Below are positions 36,919 to 45,871 of a stretch of 64,000 nt of DNA, one piece after another (the first letter of the stretch is position 1; every line of letters begins with the position of its first letter). Position numbers and translations under genes: made by a program. The notes below the pieces were generated by a model, which worked only from the letters and a program-made list of their open reading frames with translations, was not told the DNA's origin and searched no databases. This DNA comes from Fusobacterium perfoetens (lineage in GTDB: Bacteria > Fusobacteriota > Fusobacteriia > Fusobacteriales > Fusobacteriaceae): NCBI RefSeq assembly GCF_021531595.1, contig NZ_JADYUD010000005.1:1-64000 (forward strand), given 5' to 3'.

Positions 36919-36947
36919 ATTATATTATATTTCTTGAATGATGTCAA
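36919..36947 (-). promoter_or_regulatory. consensus sigma-70 promoter of the yjiH leader
   Basis: On the - strand TTGACA (36947-36942), 17-base spacer, TATAAT (36924-36919). Both hexamers are perfect. The start point would fall about 15 bases before the structured leader. Confidence 0.8.
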
Positions 36948-36973
36948 AGAAAATTTATATATTAAAATAATAT

Positions 36974-37801
36974 TTATTTTGTAAAAATATCAAAATTAAC
37001 ATCAACAAAAGTCTCAAGCTCATTTAAGGAAAATAATCTTTCAATTCCTTCTCTTGGACTTCTCCATCTATATGGTGTCATATTAAAAAGATTTTTTATA
37101 CTTTCATTTTCTCTTATAAAAGTTTTGTAAGTGCAGTTGATTGTTTCTAAATACTTAAATATTTTTAAATCTTCAATTGGAGAATAAAAATCTTTTCTTA
37201 CATTCTCATAAACAACTTCTTTCATTTGAAGAAGATGATTTTCTCCAGTTGAAACAATAATAAGTTTTCCTCCCTTTTTTAGAGTTCTCATTTTTTCTTC
37301 TGGAATTATTTTTGCGAACATACAGATTATAAAATCAAGTGATTCATCGCAGACAGGAATATTTGTGGCACTGGCAACTATCCAGTTAATTCCTTTATGA
37401 GATTTTGAAGCTGAAATAACAGCTTCTTTTGATATATCTATTCCAATTATTTCACTTTGAATATTATTTTTATCAAGGAAGTTTTTAAGATTTCCAGTAT
37501 AATATCCTTCTCCACATCCTATATCAAGAATATTTATTTTTTTATCTGAATTTTCAGGAATATTTCTAAGGATAATTTCATTAAGTTTATCAGAAATTCC
37601 TTTGTAGTAATTTTTTTCAAGAAAATGCTTTCTGCTTAGAACCATATCTTTGTCGTCGCCAGGCATTTTACTGTGTTTTTGATTATCAAGAAGAAGATTT
37701 ACATGTCCAGATTTTGATAAATCAAAAGAGTGATTTTTTGAACATCTGTATGTTCTTCCTTCTTTTATTAATTTTTCTTTGCAGATAGGGCAAATTATCA
37801 T
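36974..37801 (-). CDS. rlmA: RlmA-family 23S rRNA (guanine-N1) methyltransferase
   Basis: A 275-residue SAM-dependent methyltransferase. The N-terminal zinc module (CPIC at residues 4-7 and CSKNHSFD near 20) followed by KSGHVNLL and the DDKDMVLSRKHFL segment are hallmarks of RlmA/TlrB proteins, which methylate G745 or G748 of helix 35 in 23S rRNA. The SAM motif ILDIGCGEGYYTG lies near residue 95. Type I versus type II (macrolide-related) cannot be separated by eye. AGGAG precedes the ATG. It forms a short run with the GDSL esterase and rsuA genes on the same strand. Confidence 0.88.
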   Translation of the reverse strand: MIICPICKEKLIKEGRTYRCSKNHSFDLSKSGHVNLLLDNQKHSKMPGDDKDMVLSRKHFLEKNYYKGISDKLNEIILRNIPENSDKKINILDIGCGEGYYTGNLKNFLDKNNIQSEIIGIDISKEAVISASKSHKGINWIVASATNIPVCDESLDFIICMFAKIIPEEKMRTLKKGGKLIIVSTGENHLLQMKEVVYENVRKDFYSPIEDLKIFKYLETINCTYKTFIRENESIKNLFNMTPYRWRSPREGIERLFSLNELETFVDVNFDIFTK

Positions 37802-37831
37802 TTTATTTAACTCCTGTTGTAATTTATGTAA

Positions 37832-38332
37832 TTATATATTCAGAACTTTAAAAAGTTCTTTATTTAAAACTTCATATCCATAATTGCTTAAATGTGCTCC
37901 GTCAGTTGTAAATTTATAATCAATTATTTCATGTTCATTTAAAAATAAATTATAAACATCTAAAAAATCAACATCTGAAAAAGTTTTAAGATTTTTATTC
38001 AGTTCTTTTATTTCATAATTCATTTTTAAATTATCAATAGGAAGAACAGAAATAAGAATAATTTTTTCAAATCTTTTTTTTAGAATTGAAATAATTTCCT
38101 GAACATTGATAATGATTTTTTCAATAGATATTCCCATCATAATATCGTTTACTCCAATCATAAGACAAGCTGTATGACCTGATATTGTTTCTTCATCATC
38201 TCCCTGAAGCTGCCAGAAAATATCCCTTGAAATAAATCCAGGAACACCAAAATTATCACTGTTTTCAATTTCTTTTAACTGAGAATTCCATGCTGTTATA
38301 CTGTCTCCCAAAAAAATAATATTTTTTTCCAT
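37832..38332 (-). CDS. GDSL/SGNH-family esterase
   Basis: A 166-residue SGNH hydrolase: GDSITAW with the nucleophilic Ser (block I), GVND (Asn, block III) and DGAHLSNYG with the Asp-His pair (block V). No signal peptide, so cytoplasmic; substrate unknown (acyl or acetyl ester). ATG 38332 follows AGAGGT by 8 bases; a TTG 24 bases upstream would overlap the rsuA stop and has no clear site. It lies just behind rsuA. Confidence 0.88.
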   Translation of the reverse strand: MEKNIIFLGDSITAWNSQLKEIENSDNFGVPGFISRDIFWQLQGDDEETISGHTACLMIGVNDIMMGISIEKIIINVQEIISILKKRFEKIILISVLPIDNLKMNYEIKELNKNLKTFSDVDFLDVYNLFLNEHEIIDYKFTTDGAHLSNYGYEVLNKELFKVLNI

Positions 38333-38348
38333 AAATAAATACCTCTTT

Positions 38349-39035
38349 TTAATCAATAAAAATATCTTCCCTTTTAATTTCCTTTACTTCTCCTGGGTTC
38401 ATTCCTTTAAGAGAAAGATTTCCAAATTCTGTTCTTTTAAGATAAATAACTTTATTATTAACTGCTTTGAACATTCTTTTTACCTGATGATATTTTCCTT
38501 CAAAAATAGTTATATAAACAGATCTTTCTCCAACTTTTTCAATATGTGAAGGAAGACATTTATGGCTTCCTATATCTATTCCCTCTTCTATTTTTTTTAT
38601 ATCTTCATCTGATATTTCTTTTCTTAGTTCAGCATAATATTTTTTGCTGAATTTTTTATCAGGGTGTGTCATTTTATAATTAAGTTCACCGTCATTAGTA
38701 AAAAGAAGAAGCCCTTCAGTATCTTTATCAAGACGCCCTACAGGAAAAAGAGCTTTTTTATCAACCCACTCAGGGAGAAGATCATTTACAACGGGATTAT
38801 CTTCATCTTTTGCAGATGTAACATATCCTGATTTTTTATAAAGAATATAATATTTTAATATTTTCTTTTTAGTTTTTTTATCATCAATAGTTATAATATC
38901 ATCTGTTTCGTCTATATTTATTCCTTCATCAAATGCACATACACCATTTATTTTAACTCTTCCTGAAAGAACATATTCTTTTATTTCTCTCCTGCTTCCA
39001 GTTCCACACTGAACAAGATATTTTTCAAGTCTCAC
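38349..39035 (-). CDS. rsuA: RsuA-family 16S rRNA pseudouridine synthase
   Basis: A 228-residue protein with an N-terminal S4 RNA-binding domain (MRLEKYLVQCGTGSRREIKEYVLSGRV-type) and a pseudouridine synthase domain with the catalytic Asp in GRLDKDTEGLLLFTNDG. Length and layout match RsuA (U516 of 16S rRNA) rather than RluB or RluF, which usually carry longer tails; that choice is an inference. Start codon GTG at 39035 with AAGGAG upstream. First gene of its transcript. Confidence 0.9.
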   Translation of the reverse strand: MRLEKYLVQCGTGSRREIKEYVLSGRVKINGVCAFDEGINIDETDDIITIDDKKTKKKILKYYILYKKSGYVTSAKDEDNPVVNDLLPEWVDKKALFPVGRLDKDTEGLLLFTNDGELNYKMTHPDKKFSKKYYAELRKEISDEDIKKIEEGIDIGSHKCLPSHIEKVGERSVYITIFEGKYHQVKRMFKAVNNKVIYLKRTEFGNLSLKGMNPGEVKEIKREDIFID

Positions 39036-39146
39036 TGATTCTCCTTATATATAAAAAATGTACTTCTTATAAAATTATATCATAAAGATGAAACAAAATA
39101 TATTTTGTTTTTTATAAAATAGAAATTTATTAAATTACACAGTTAT

Positions 39147-39176
39147 TTGCTTATTTAAAAACAAAAGTGGTATAAT
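39147..39176 (+). promoter_or_regulatory. promoter of the RND efflux operon
   Basis: TTGCTT (39147-39152), 18-base spacer, perfect TATAAT (39171-39176), about 93 bases before the first efflux gene. No operator-like repeat is obvious in the 233-base gap. Confidence 0.5.
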
Positions 39177-39268
39177 AATCAGGTAATAAGATATTATAAA
39201 ATTTATATTTTTGTAATTTTTATTTTAACTTTACAGGCAGAATAAAAAAACATAGAAGGAGTGCTGTT

Positions 39269-40684
39269 ATGAAGAAAAAATTTTTAATAATCTTCTGTCT
39301 TATAATTCTGGCAGGTTGTTCAAATACAAAGACTAAAGAGCCAGCCGAAAAAATATCAGCTCTTGCAGGAAAAGAATATCTTGCAGTATATGGAAAAACT
39401 TTATCTCTTGATGAGGCAATTTCTGTAGCAAGAGAAAGAAATCTTGATTTAAAAGTAAAAAGTCTTGAAAGAGAGATAGCTTCTCTTGATAAAAAAACAG
39501 CTTTTGGTAATTTTCTTCCTTCTATTAATATTATGGGAGGATATACTCAGTTAAATGATGAAATAAATCTTGATGTGGATACAAGTGCTTTAAAGTCAGG
39601 AATATCAAGTATAAATCCTATGCTTGGAGCTATACTTCCATCTTCTATGCCTTCAAGATTTGTAGATAAATCTTTTTATACTTTTGGAGTATCAGCTCAG
39701 ATTCCTGTTTTTGTTCCTTCAACATGGTACCTTTACAGTGCAAGACAAAAAGGGGAAAAAATAAGTGAACTGGCAGAGAAATTTGCTGATAAAATGCTTC
39801 AGCTTCAGGTTATGGGAGAATATTATTATATACTTGCACTTCAATCAGAACACGAAGCCCTTATAAATGAAGTGAAATCAGCTAAGGAATTGGAAAATAA
39901 AGTGAGAATTTCTTTAAAAGTTGAGGCTGTTCTTCCTTGGGAATATGAAAAAGCTCAAGCTTTTGTTAAAGCTAAGGAATATGCTTTAAGTGAAAATGAA
40001 AGAGATTTAAAAACTGCTAAAATGAAATTTATGAGAACTTTAAATCTTAATCCTCTTGAAGATGTAGAACTTGATGATGAAGTTATTTTCCCAGAAAATC
40101 TTCCTTCAATGGAAGACTGTATTTATGCAGCAGTTTCAGGGAATGAAATTTTAAAAATAACAGAAACAGGAAAAGAAGTAAGCAGTGATATAAAAAAAAT
40201 AGCTATAACTAATTTTCTTCCTAAAATAGTTCTTGGGGGAGGATATTTAAATAATAGCAGTGAAATTCTTTCAGATCCTGATTTTTTATATGGAAATGTT
40301 AGTGGAGTTTTAAGTATTTTTAATGGATTTAAAAATATAAATGAGTATAAAAAAGCAGTGAGAAGAGAAAAAATATCAGAATTAAAACTTGAAAAAGAAT
40401 TTATGACAATAATTATTGAAACAGCAAGAGCATATCAAAATGTTGAAAAGGCTCAGGAATTAAGATATATAAGCAGTCTTAATTTTAAAGCAGAAGAGGG
40501 AAGACTTCGTCAAAAAAGAGCTGAAAGAAGTGTAGACCTTATAGGAGATGAGGAATATTTCAGTGCTCTTTCTTCTTATGAAAATGCTTTGAGCATGAAG
40601 AAAAAAGCAGATTTTCAATATGCAATGGCTCTTGGAAGTTTAAAAATAGCTATGGGAAAAAATCCTTTTGAGGAGGGAAAATAA
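39269..40684 (+). CDS. TolC-family outer-membrane channel, lipoprotein
   Basis: A 471-residue outer-membrane efflux protein with lipobox LAGC (lipidated Cys at residue 17), as in the OprM/NodT branch of the TolC family. The body has the two-repeat heptad-rich helical layout (LSLDEAISVARERNLDLKVKSLEREIA opens repeat 1; LPKIVLGGGYLNNSSE opens repeat 2). It would form the exit duct of the tripartite pump encoded by the next two genes; its stop is one base before the adaptor ATG. Confidence 0.93.
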   Translation: MKKKFLIIFCLIILAGCSNTKTKEPAEKISALAGKEYLAVYGKTLSLDEAISVARERNLDLKVKSLEREIASLDKKTAFGNFLPSINIMGGYTQLNDEINLDVDTSALKSGISSINPMLGAILPSSMPSRFVDKSFYTFGVSAQIPVFVPSTWYLYSARQKGEKISELAEKFADKMLQLQVMGEYYYILALQSEHEALINEVKSAKELENKVRISLKVEAVLPWEYEKAQAFVKAKEYALSENERDLKTAKMKFMRTLNLNPLEDVELDDEVIFPENLPSMEDCIYAAVSGNEILKITETGKEVSSDIKKIAITNFLPKIVLGGGYLNNSSEILSDPDFLYGNVSGVLSIFNGFKNINEYKKAVRREKISELKLEKEFMTIIIETARAYQNVEKAQELRYISSLNFKAEEGRLRQKRAERSVDLIGDEEYFSALSSYENALSMKKKADFQYAMALGSLKIAMGKNPFEEGK

Positions 40685-40685
40685 A

Positions 40686-41810
40686 ATGAGACTTAAATTG
40701 ATTGCTGGAATAATGGTTGTTCTTATTTTTGCAGGATGTGGTAAAAAAACAGAACCTATTATAAGACCTGTAGAAACAAAAGAAGCAATTCTTATTCCTG
40801 AAAAACTTACTTATGAATATCCTGCTGTTGTAATAGCAGAAAAAGAAGCTCCCCTTGCTTTTAGAGTTGCAGGACCTATAAAAACTATGAATGTTGAAGT
40901 GGGGAGCTATGTAAAAGAGGGAGATATAATAGCTGAAATGGATAAAAGAGATTATGAAGTTCAGCTTGAAGCTTCTAAAGGAAAAGCAGCAGCTGCAGAA
41001 AATGCTTACAGGGCAGCAAAAGCTGTTGCAGTAAATGCTAGAGAACAATTTAAAAGAGTTGAAACTCTTTACAGAGAAAAGGCTGTTCCTAAGAAAATTT
41101 ACGATGAAGCTCTTGCAGGAGTAAAAGCTGCAACAGCTGCAGAACTTGCTAATCTTGCTCAGTATCAGGCAGCACAGCAAGGAGAAATAAACAGCAGAAA
41201 TCAGCTTGAAGACACACTTTTAAAAGCTCCTTACAGTGGATATATCAGTAAAAAGTTTTTAGGAGCAGGAGCTGTAGCAGGAGCAGGAATTCCTGTTGCT
41301 GCAATTTCTTCACTTGGAAACAGCAGGGCAAGAATAAGTGTTTCTGAAAAGGAAATGGATAAGATGAATAATATTTCAGAAGCTGTCTTTATTCATAATG
41401 GAAAAGAATATAAATTAAAACTTTCTGATGTAGGAAAAGTAAAAGGAACAGTAAAGCTTGCTTATCCAGTTACCTTTGATATTGAAGGTAACACTAAAAA
41501 TATACCATCAGATTCAAATGGAATTGTTAAAATTTCTTTTAACACAAATGACTTAGATAAGGGAATTTTAATTCCTGCAGAAAGTCTTTTTGAAAAAAAA
41601 GGAGATATAAAAGTCTGGGTATATAAAGATGGTCAGGTAAGTGAAAAAAATGTAAATGTAATAAAGCCTTATGCTGATGGAATGGTTATAGTTACTGGAA
41701 TAAAAGCAGGAGAAAAAATAGTTACTAAAGGAGTTCACGAACTGACAGAAGGGCAGAAAGTAAATCTTCTTGAGCCGTTCTCAGAAACAAATGTGGGAGA
41801 TATGCTATAG
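40686..41810 (+). CDS. RND efflux periplasmic adaptor (membrane fusion protein), lipoprotein
   Basis: A 374-residue HlyD/AcrA-type adaptor with lipobox FAGC (Cys 18). Order: barrel-lipoyl half (LAFRVAGPIKTMNVEVGSYVKEGDIIAEMD), alpha-hairpin (about 90-175, heptad-rich KGKAAAAENAYRAAKAV), second lipoyl half (LKAPYSGYISKKF), beta-barrel and membrane-proximal domain. ATG 40686 follows GAGGAGGGA; the longer frame from TTG 40668 overlaps tolC and would spoil the lipoprotein signal. Middle gene of the efflux operon. Confidence 0.94.
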   Translation: MRLKLIAGIMVVLIFAGCGKKTEPIIRPVETKEAILIPEKLTYEYPAVVIAEKEAPLAFRVAGPIKTMNVEVGSYVKEGDIIAEMDKRDYEVQLEASKGKAAAAENAYRAAKAVAVNAREQFKRVETLYREKAVPKKIYDEALAGVKAATAAELANLAQYQAAQQGEINSRNQLEDTLLKAPYSGYISKKFLGAGAVAGAGIPVAAISSLGNSRARISVSEKEMDKMNNISEAVFIHNGKEYKLKLSDVGKVKGTVKLAYPVTFDIEGNTKNIPSDSNGIVKISFNTNDLDKGILIPAESLFEKKGDIKVWVYKDGQVSEKNVNVIKPYADGMVIVTGIKAGEKIVTKGVHELTEGQKVNLLEPFSETNVGDML

Positions 41811-41822
41811 AGGTGGTTTAAT

Positions 41823-44800
41823 ATGAAATTTATAGATTACTCAATAAAAAATACATCAGTAGTAAGATTCTTTGTAGCTCTTTTAATTATCGGAGGACTT
41901 TTTTCATATTTTAAACTTGGAAAGTTAGAAGATCCTGAGTTTAAAATAAAAGAAGCTTTGGTTATTACCATGTATCCAGGGCAGGATGCTCATTCAGTAG
42001 AGCTTCAGGTAACAAATAAAGTTGAGGAAGCTCTTCAGAAAATTCCTAATATAGATTACCTTCAAAGTGTTTCAAAGCCAGGATATTCTCAAGTAAAAAT
42101 AAAACTTCAGGAATCAGTTCCAAGTGAAAAGTTGGATCAGTATTGGGATAATGTAAGAAAAAAAATATCAGATGCTCAGATTAATATGCCTCTTGGAACA
42201 ATTCCTTCAATAGTTCTTGATGATTATGGTGCAGTGTATGGAATATTTCTTGCAGTAACAAGTGATGGTTATAGTTATTCAGAACTTTCAAAATATACAG
42301 ACTATATTTTAAAAGAATTGAATTCAATAAATGGAATAGCTCAGACAGCTCAGTTTGGAAAGCAAAGTGAGGTTGTTGAAGTTATAATAGACAGAGAAAA
42401 AATAAATTCTCTTGGAATAAGTACAAAACTTATAGCAGGTTCTCTTCTTTCTGAAAACCTTATAGCAGGGGGAGGAGCTGTTGATTATGGAACTCTTCGT
42501 GTAAACCTTAATCTTAACAATGAAATAACAAATATAGAAAAACTTAGAAATATGATAATTTTTTCTAAAAAACTTCCTGATGGCACTAACGAAATTGTAA
42601 GGCTTGGAGATATAGCAGAGTTGAAAAAAGGATATACAGAGCCTGTAACTCAGAAAATGTATTTCAATGGGAAAATGGCAATGGGAATATCTCTTTCTCC
42701 TGAAGCTGGAGCAAATGTAGTTGATGCAGGAAAGGTTATAGATAAAAAAATAGAAGATTTAAAGGAAAAACTTCCTGTTGGTATAAATATTGAAAAAATT
42801 TATTATCAGCCTGAGCTTGTAACAGCAGCAATAAATAATTTTGTAATAAATCTTATTTTATCTGTTATAACAGTTGTAGGAGTTCTTCTTGTAACAATGG
42901 GAATGAGAAGTGGACTTATAATAGGAAGTGCTCTGGTATATTCTATACTTGGAACTCTTATTTTTATGCTTGCAATGAAAATAGATCTTCAGAGAGTATC
43001 ACTTGCTTCTTTTATAATTGCAATGGGAATGCTTGTAGATAATTCCATTGTTGTTGTGGATAATGTTCTTGTAAATAAAAATAGTGGAATGGAAATGGAA
43101 AAAGCTCTTTCAGAGGCAGCTCATAAACCAGCAATGCCTCTTCTTGGTGCAACAGCAATAGCAGCTCTTGCCTTTCTTCCAGCTTATCTTATGCCTACAT
43201 ATGTAGGTGAATATGTAGGTTCATCATTTTGGGTAATAGGAATTTCCCTTATGCTGAGTTGGGTTTTATGTCTTACACAAACACCTGTTTATTGTAAACT
43301 TTATCTTGCTTCTGAACCTGTTAAAGAGCCAGGAGAAAGAGAGAAAAAGTTTTATGAAAAATGCAGAAAACTTCTTTATTTCCTTTTAAAAAGAAGAAAA
43401 TTGACTCTGACAGCAGTATTAATAGCTTTAGCTTTATCAGGAATATTATTTTTGAAAATACCTAAGATATTTTTCCCTGATTCAGATAAAAAAGGATTTA
43501 CGATTAATATGTGGGTTCCTGAAGGAAGCAAAATAGATGTAGTTGAAGAAGCTGCAGGAAAATTAGCAAATCATCTTATGAAAAATGAGAGCGTTATAAA
43601 TATTACAACTACAATAGGAGCTTCTCCTGCAAGATATTATGTTTCTACAACTCCAGAAATGCCAAATACATCTTTTGGAGAACTTATTATAAATGTGGAT
43701 AAAGTTAAAAGTGTTGAAAAAGTAGGGCAGGAAGCTTTTGATTTTGCTAATGAAAATCTTCCTGGAGTAATGGTAAGTGTAAAAAAATATCCTAATGGAG
43801 TAACAGTTCAGTATCCTTTAGAAATTGCATTTTCAGGGCCAGATCCAGAGATTTTAAGAGATCTTTCAGATAAAGCAATAAATATTATGAAAAAATATCC
43901 TGATGTTCTTAATATAAAAACAGACTGGAGAAATAAGCTGCTTACATGGGAAGGAGATTATTCTCAGGCAGACAGTTCAAGAGCAGGACTTACTTCTTTT
44001 GATGTGGCAACCTCTCTTATGAGAACAGGAGATGGAATGCCTATAGGAAAATTAAAAGATAAAGATAAACTTGTAACAGTTGTTTTAAAAGAACATAGTG
44101 AAGAAAATAGAAATGAAATAAACAATATAGAGCAGACTCCTATATGGGGAATGACTTTAGAAGCTCAGCCTCTTTCAAGTATAATACAAAATGGAAACTT
44201 AAAATTTGAAGAGGGACAAGTATGGAGAAGAAACAGAGTGAGAACAATGACTGTTCAGGCAGATGTCCCTATTGGAGTCAGTGCTCTTGATGTAAGAGAG
44301 GAATTTAAAGAAGAGATAGAAGCTATAGAACTTCCTAAGGGATATTCTATGGAATGGCTGGGAGAATATAAAGAACAAGTTAAGAATGTATATTCACTTT
44401 TAGAGGCAGTTCCAGTTCCTGTAATGGCAATGTTCCTTATATGTGTGCTTTTATTTGCAAGTGTAAAAATACCAGCTTTAATTTTTGCCACACTTCCTCT
44501 GTGTCTTATAGGAATTGTTCCAGGGCTTTTTATAACAGGAAAAAGTTTTGGTTTTATGTCAGCAGTAGGAGTTATTTCTCTTTCAGGAATGATGATAAAA
44601 AATATGATAGTTCTTGTTGATGAAATAAGATATGAAATAAATGTGCTTAAAAAAGATAAATTTGTGGCTCTTATAGATTCTGCAGTGAGCAGAATAAGAG
44701 CAGTAAGCCTTGCAGCAGTGACAACAATATTTGGAATGCTTCCTCTTATGAGAGATCCTCTTTATGGAGATATGGCAGCCACAATAGTTTTTGGGCTTTT

Positions 44801-44879
44801 TGTGTCAACAATACTTACTCTGTTTATATTTCCAGTTGTTTATTCTGTGGCATTTCACATAGAGGAAAGTGAAAATTAA
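41823..44879 (+). CDS. RND-family inner-membrane efflux pump (AcrB/HAE1-like)
   Basis: A 1018-residue resistance-nodulation-division transporter with 12 predicted helices and two large periplasmic loops; length is typical (about 1020-1050). The fourth helix carries GMLVDNSIVVVDN, so one of the two proton-relay aspartates of AcrB is Asn here, as in many HAE1 relatives outside the Acr group. TM10 has the expected Lys region (SGMMIKNMIVLVDE). With the lipoprotein adaptor and channel it forms a complete tripartite pump, driven by the proton gradient. Substrates unknown; no local TetR or MarR gene. Confidence 0.95.
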   Translation: MKFIDYSIKNTSVVRFFVALLIIGGLFSYFKLGKLEDPEFKIKEALVITMYPGQDAHSVELQVTNKVEEALQKIPNIDYLQSVSKPGYSQVKIKLQESVPSEKLDQYWDNVRKKISDAQINMPLGTIPSIVLDDYGAVYGIFLAVTSDGYSYSELSKYTDYILKELNSINGIAQTAQFGKQSEVVEVIIDREKINSLGISTKLIAGSLLSENLIAGGGAVDYGTLRVNLNLNNEITNIEKLRNMIIFSKKLPDGTNEIVRLGDIAELKKGYTEPVTQKMYFNGKMAMGISLSPEAGANVVDAGKVIDKKIEDLKEKLPVGINIEKIYYQPELVTAAINNFVINLILSVITVVGVLLVTMGMRSGLIIGSALVYSILGTLIFMLAMKIDLQRVSLASFIIAMGMLVDNSIVVVDNVLVNKNSGMEMEKALSEAAHKPAMPLLGATAIAALAFLPAYLMPTYVGEYVGSSFWVIGISLMLSWVLCLTQTPVYCKLYLASEPVKEPGEREKKFYEKCRKLLYFLLKRRKLTLTAVLIALALSGILFLKIPKIFFPDSDKKGFTINMWVPEGSKIDVVEEAAGKLANHLMKNESVINITTTIGASPARYYVSTTPEMPNTSFGELIINVDKVKSVEKVGQEAFDFANENLPGVMVSVKKYPNGVTVQYPLEIAFSGPDPEILRDLSDKAINIMKKYPDVLNIKTDWRNKLLTWEGDYSQADSSRAGLTSFDVATSLMRTGDGMPIGKLKDKDKLVTVVLKEHSEENRNEINNIEQTPIWGMTLEAQPLSSIIQNGNLKFEEGQVWRRNRVRTMTVQADVPIGVSALDVREEFKEEIEAIELPKGYSMEWLGEYKEQVKNVYSLLEAVPVPVMAMFLICVLLFASVKIPALIFATLPLCLIGIVPGLFITGKSFGFMSAVGVISLSGMMIKNMIVLVDEIRYEINVLKKDKFVALIDSAVSRIRAVSLAAVTTIFGMLPLMRDPLYGDMAATIVFGLFVSTILTLFIFPVVYSVAFHIEESEN

Positions 44880-44894
44880 CTTTTAATTTTATAT

Positions 44895-44929
44895 AAAAAG
44901 AGGTTGTTGTAAATCTACAGCCTCTTTTT
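44895..44929. terminator. bidirectional terminator after the efflux operon
   Basis: Stem AAAGAGGTTGT with ACAGCCTCTTT (44896-44907 area, G-U pair inside), A run before and T run after. It lies between convergent genes. Contains TTGTTGTAAATCTA, a variant of the repeat motif at 1511 and 33263. Confidence 0.85.
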
Positions 44930-44937
44930 CTTATAAT

Positions 44938-45666
44938 TTATTTATGTGAAAGTTTTTCTTTCAGATGTTTTACAAATCTATGAAGAGGATAACCTCTAAG
45001 CACCCAAAGTTTTCTTATTTTTTGAAATTCATTAAAAAAGTCTTCTCTCTCTTTGTCAAGAGGTTCACTACACCTATTTTTCCAACATTTATAGACTCCT
45101 GTCATATCAGAATCTCTTAGAATTTTTCTTAATTTTTTAGGGAGATGTTTTGTAGAAATACAAGATTGAAAGTCAATAATATAAGGATACCCCTCTTTAC
45201 TCATTATTACATTTCCAAGATTTCTTAAATCTAAATGCACAATATTTCTTTTATGCATTTTTTTTACATTCTCTTCAAGTGTTAGAAAAAATTCCTTAGG
45301 AATTTCTCCATGTGAAAATTCTTTTATGGCTTTTCCTTCAATAAAATTAAAAGCAACAGTATATGGTGAAAGAAAAACTACTCCTTTTGTAACAGAAGGA
45401 TTGTCAGAAAGTTTAATCATACTATGCCCTTCAATGTTAATAAAAATTTTTCCTAAAGTGTTTCTTATAATCCAAGGAGAACCAGAAAAGTCTTTTATAG
45501 TAATATCTAAATTATTATCATCTTTATATCTGAACACAGCAGCATTAGCAAACTGCCCTTCATGAATTAAAGAAAGACATTCTTTCCTGATTTTGAAATC
45601 AGAATAATGTTCAGCTAGCATGCTTAAAATCTTACTTTTTATTTCCTTAATGTTTTTCTTAGCCAA
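44938..45666 (-). CDS. kinase-like protein (LPS/Kdo-kinase or RIO type)
   Basis: About 242 residues with a small kinase fold. The catalytic loop is HLDLRNLGNVI (Asp and Asn of protein-kinase-like enzymes), followed by YIIDFQS for the metal-binding DFG position. N-lobe strands precede it (AVFRYKDDNNLDITIKDFSGS, with the Lys). This layout matches the lipopolysaccharide core (KdkA/InaA/RIO-like) kinase group; phosphorylation of LPS core sugars is the likeliest role, unproven. Start: TTG 45666 (9 bases after GGGG) is slightly better than TTG 45675; no ATG is available. It diverges from the antiporter gene across a region with two palindromes. Confidence 0.75.
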   Translation of the reverse strand: MAKKNIKEIKSKILSMLAEHYSDFKIRKECLSLIHEGQFANAAVFRYKDDNNLDITIKDFSGSPWIIRNTLGKIFINIEGHSMIKLSDNPSVTKGVVFLSPYTVAFNFIEGKAIKEFSHGEIPKEFFLTLEENVKKMHKRNIVHLDLRNLGNVIMSKEGYPYIIDFQSCISTKHLPKKLRKILRDSDMTGVYKCWKNRCSEPLDKEREDFFNEFQKIRKLWVLRGYPLHRFVKHLKEKLSHK

Positions 45667-45737
45667 TGTTCTCAACCCCGATATTCTCTCATAAAATAAA
45701 AAAATTAAACTATTACATCAGAAGATTATAAACCATT

Positions 45738-45776
45738 TTGACCATATAGTCAAGATAAATTTGACTGATAAGTCAT
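45738..45776. promoter_or_regulatory. two tandem TTGAC-N6-GTCA palindromes
   Basis: TTGACCATATAGTCAA (45738-45753) and TTGACTGATAAGTCAT (45761-45776) share the same arms and a six-base spacer, 23 bases start to start. They lie in the divergent gap between the kinase-like gene and the antiporter gene. The form suits a dimeric winged-helix repressor of MarR type; no such gene is nearby. Confidence 0.5.
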
Positions 45777-45871
45777 ATAACAGAAAAAATATTTTTTTGT
45801 TCAAAAACAGTATTGAATTGTGATACAATCAATTTGTAGGGAAAAATATATAAGGAGTTGATTAAGGGACT

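Noticed and set aside
40650-41180. 176-codon - strand frame opposite the RND adaptor
   Set aside because: Low-complexity Ser/Phe/Cys/Asn-rich product typical of the antisense of AT-rich coding DNA; the opposite strand has a clear adaptor gene.
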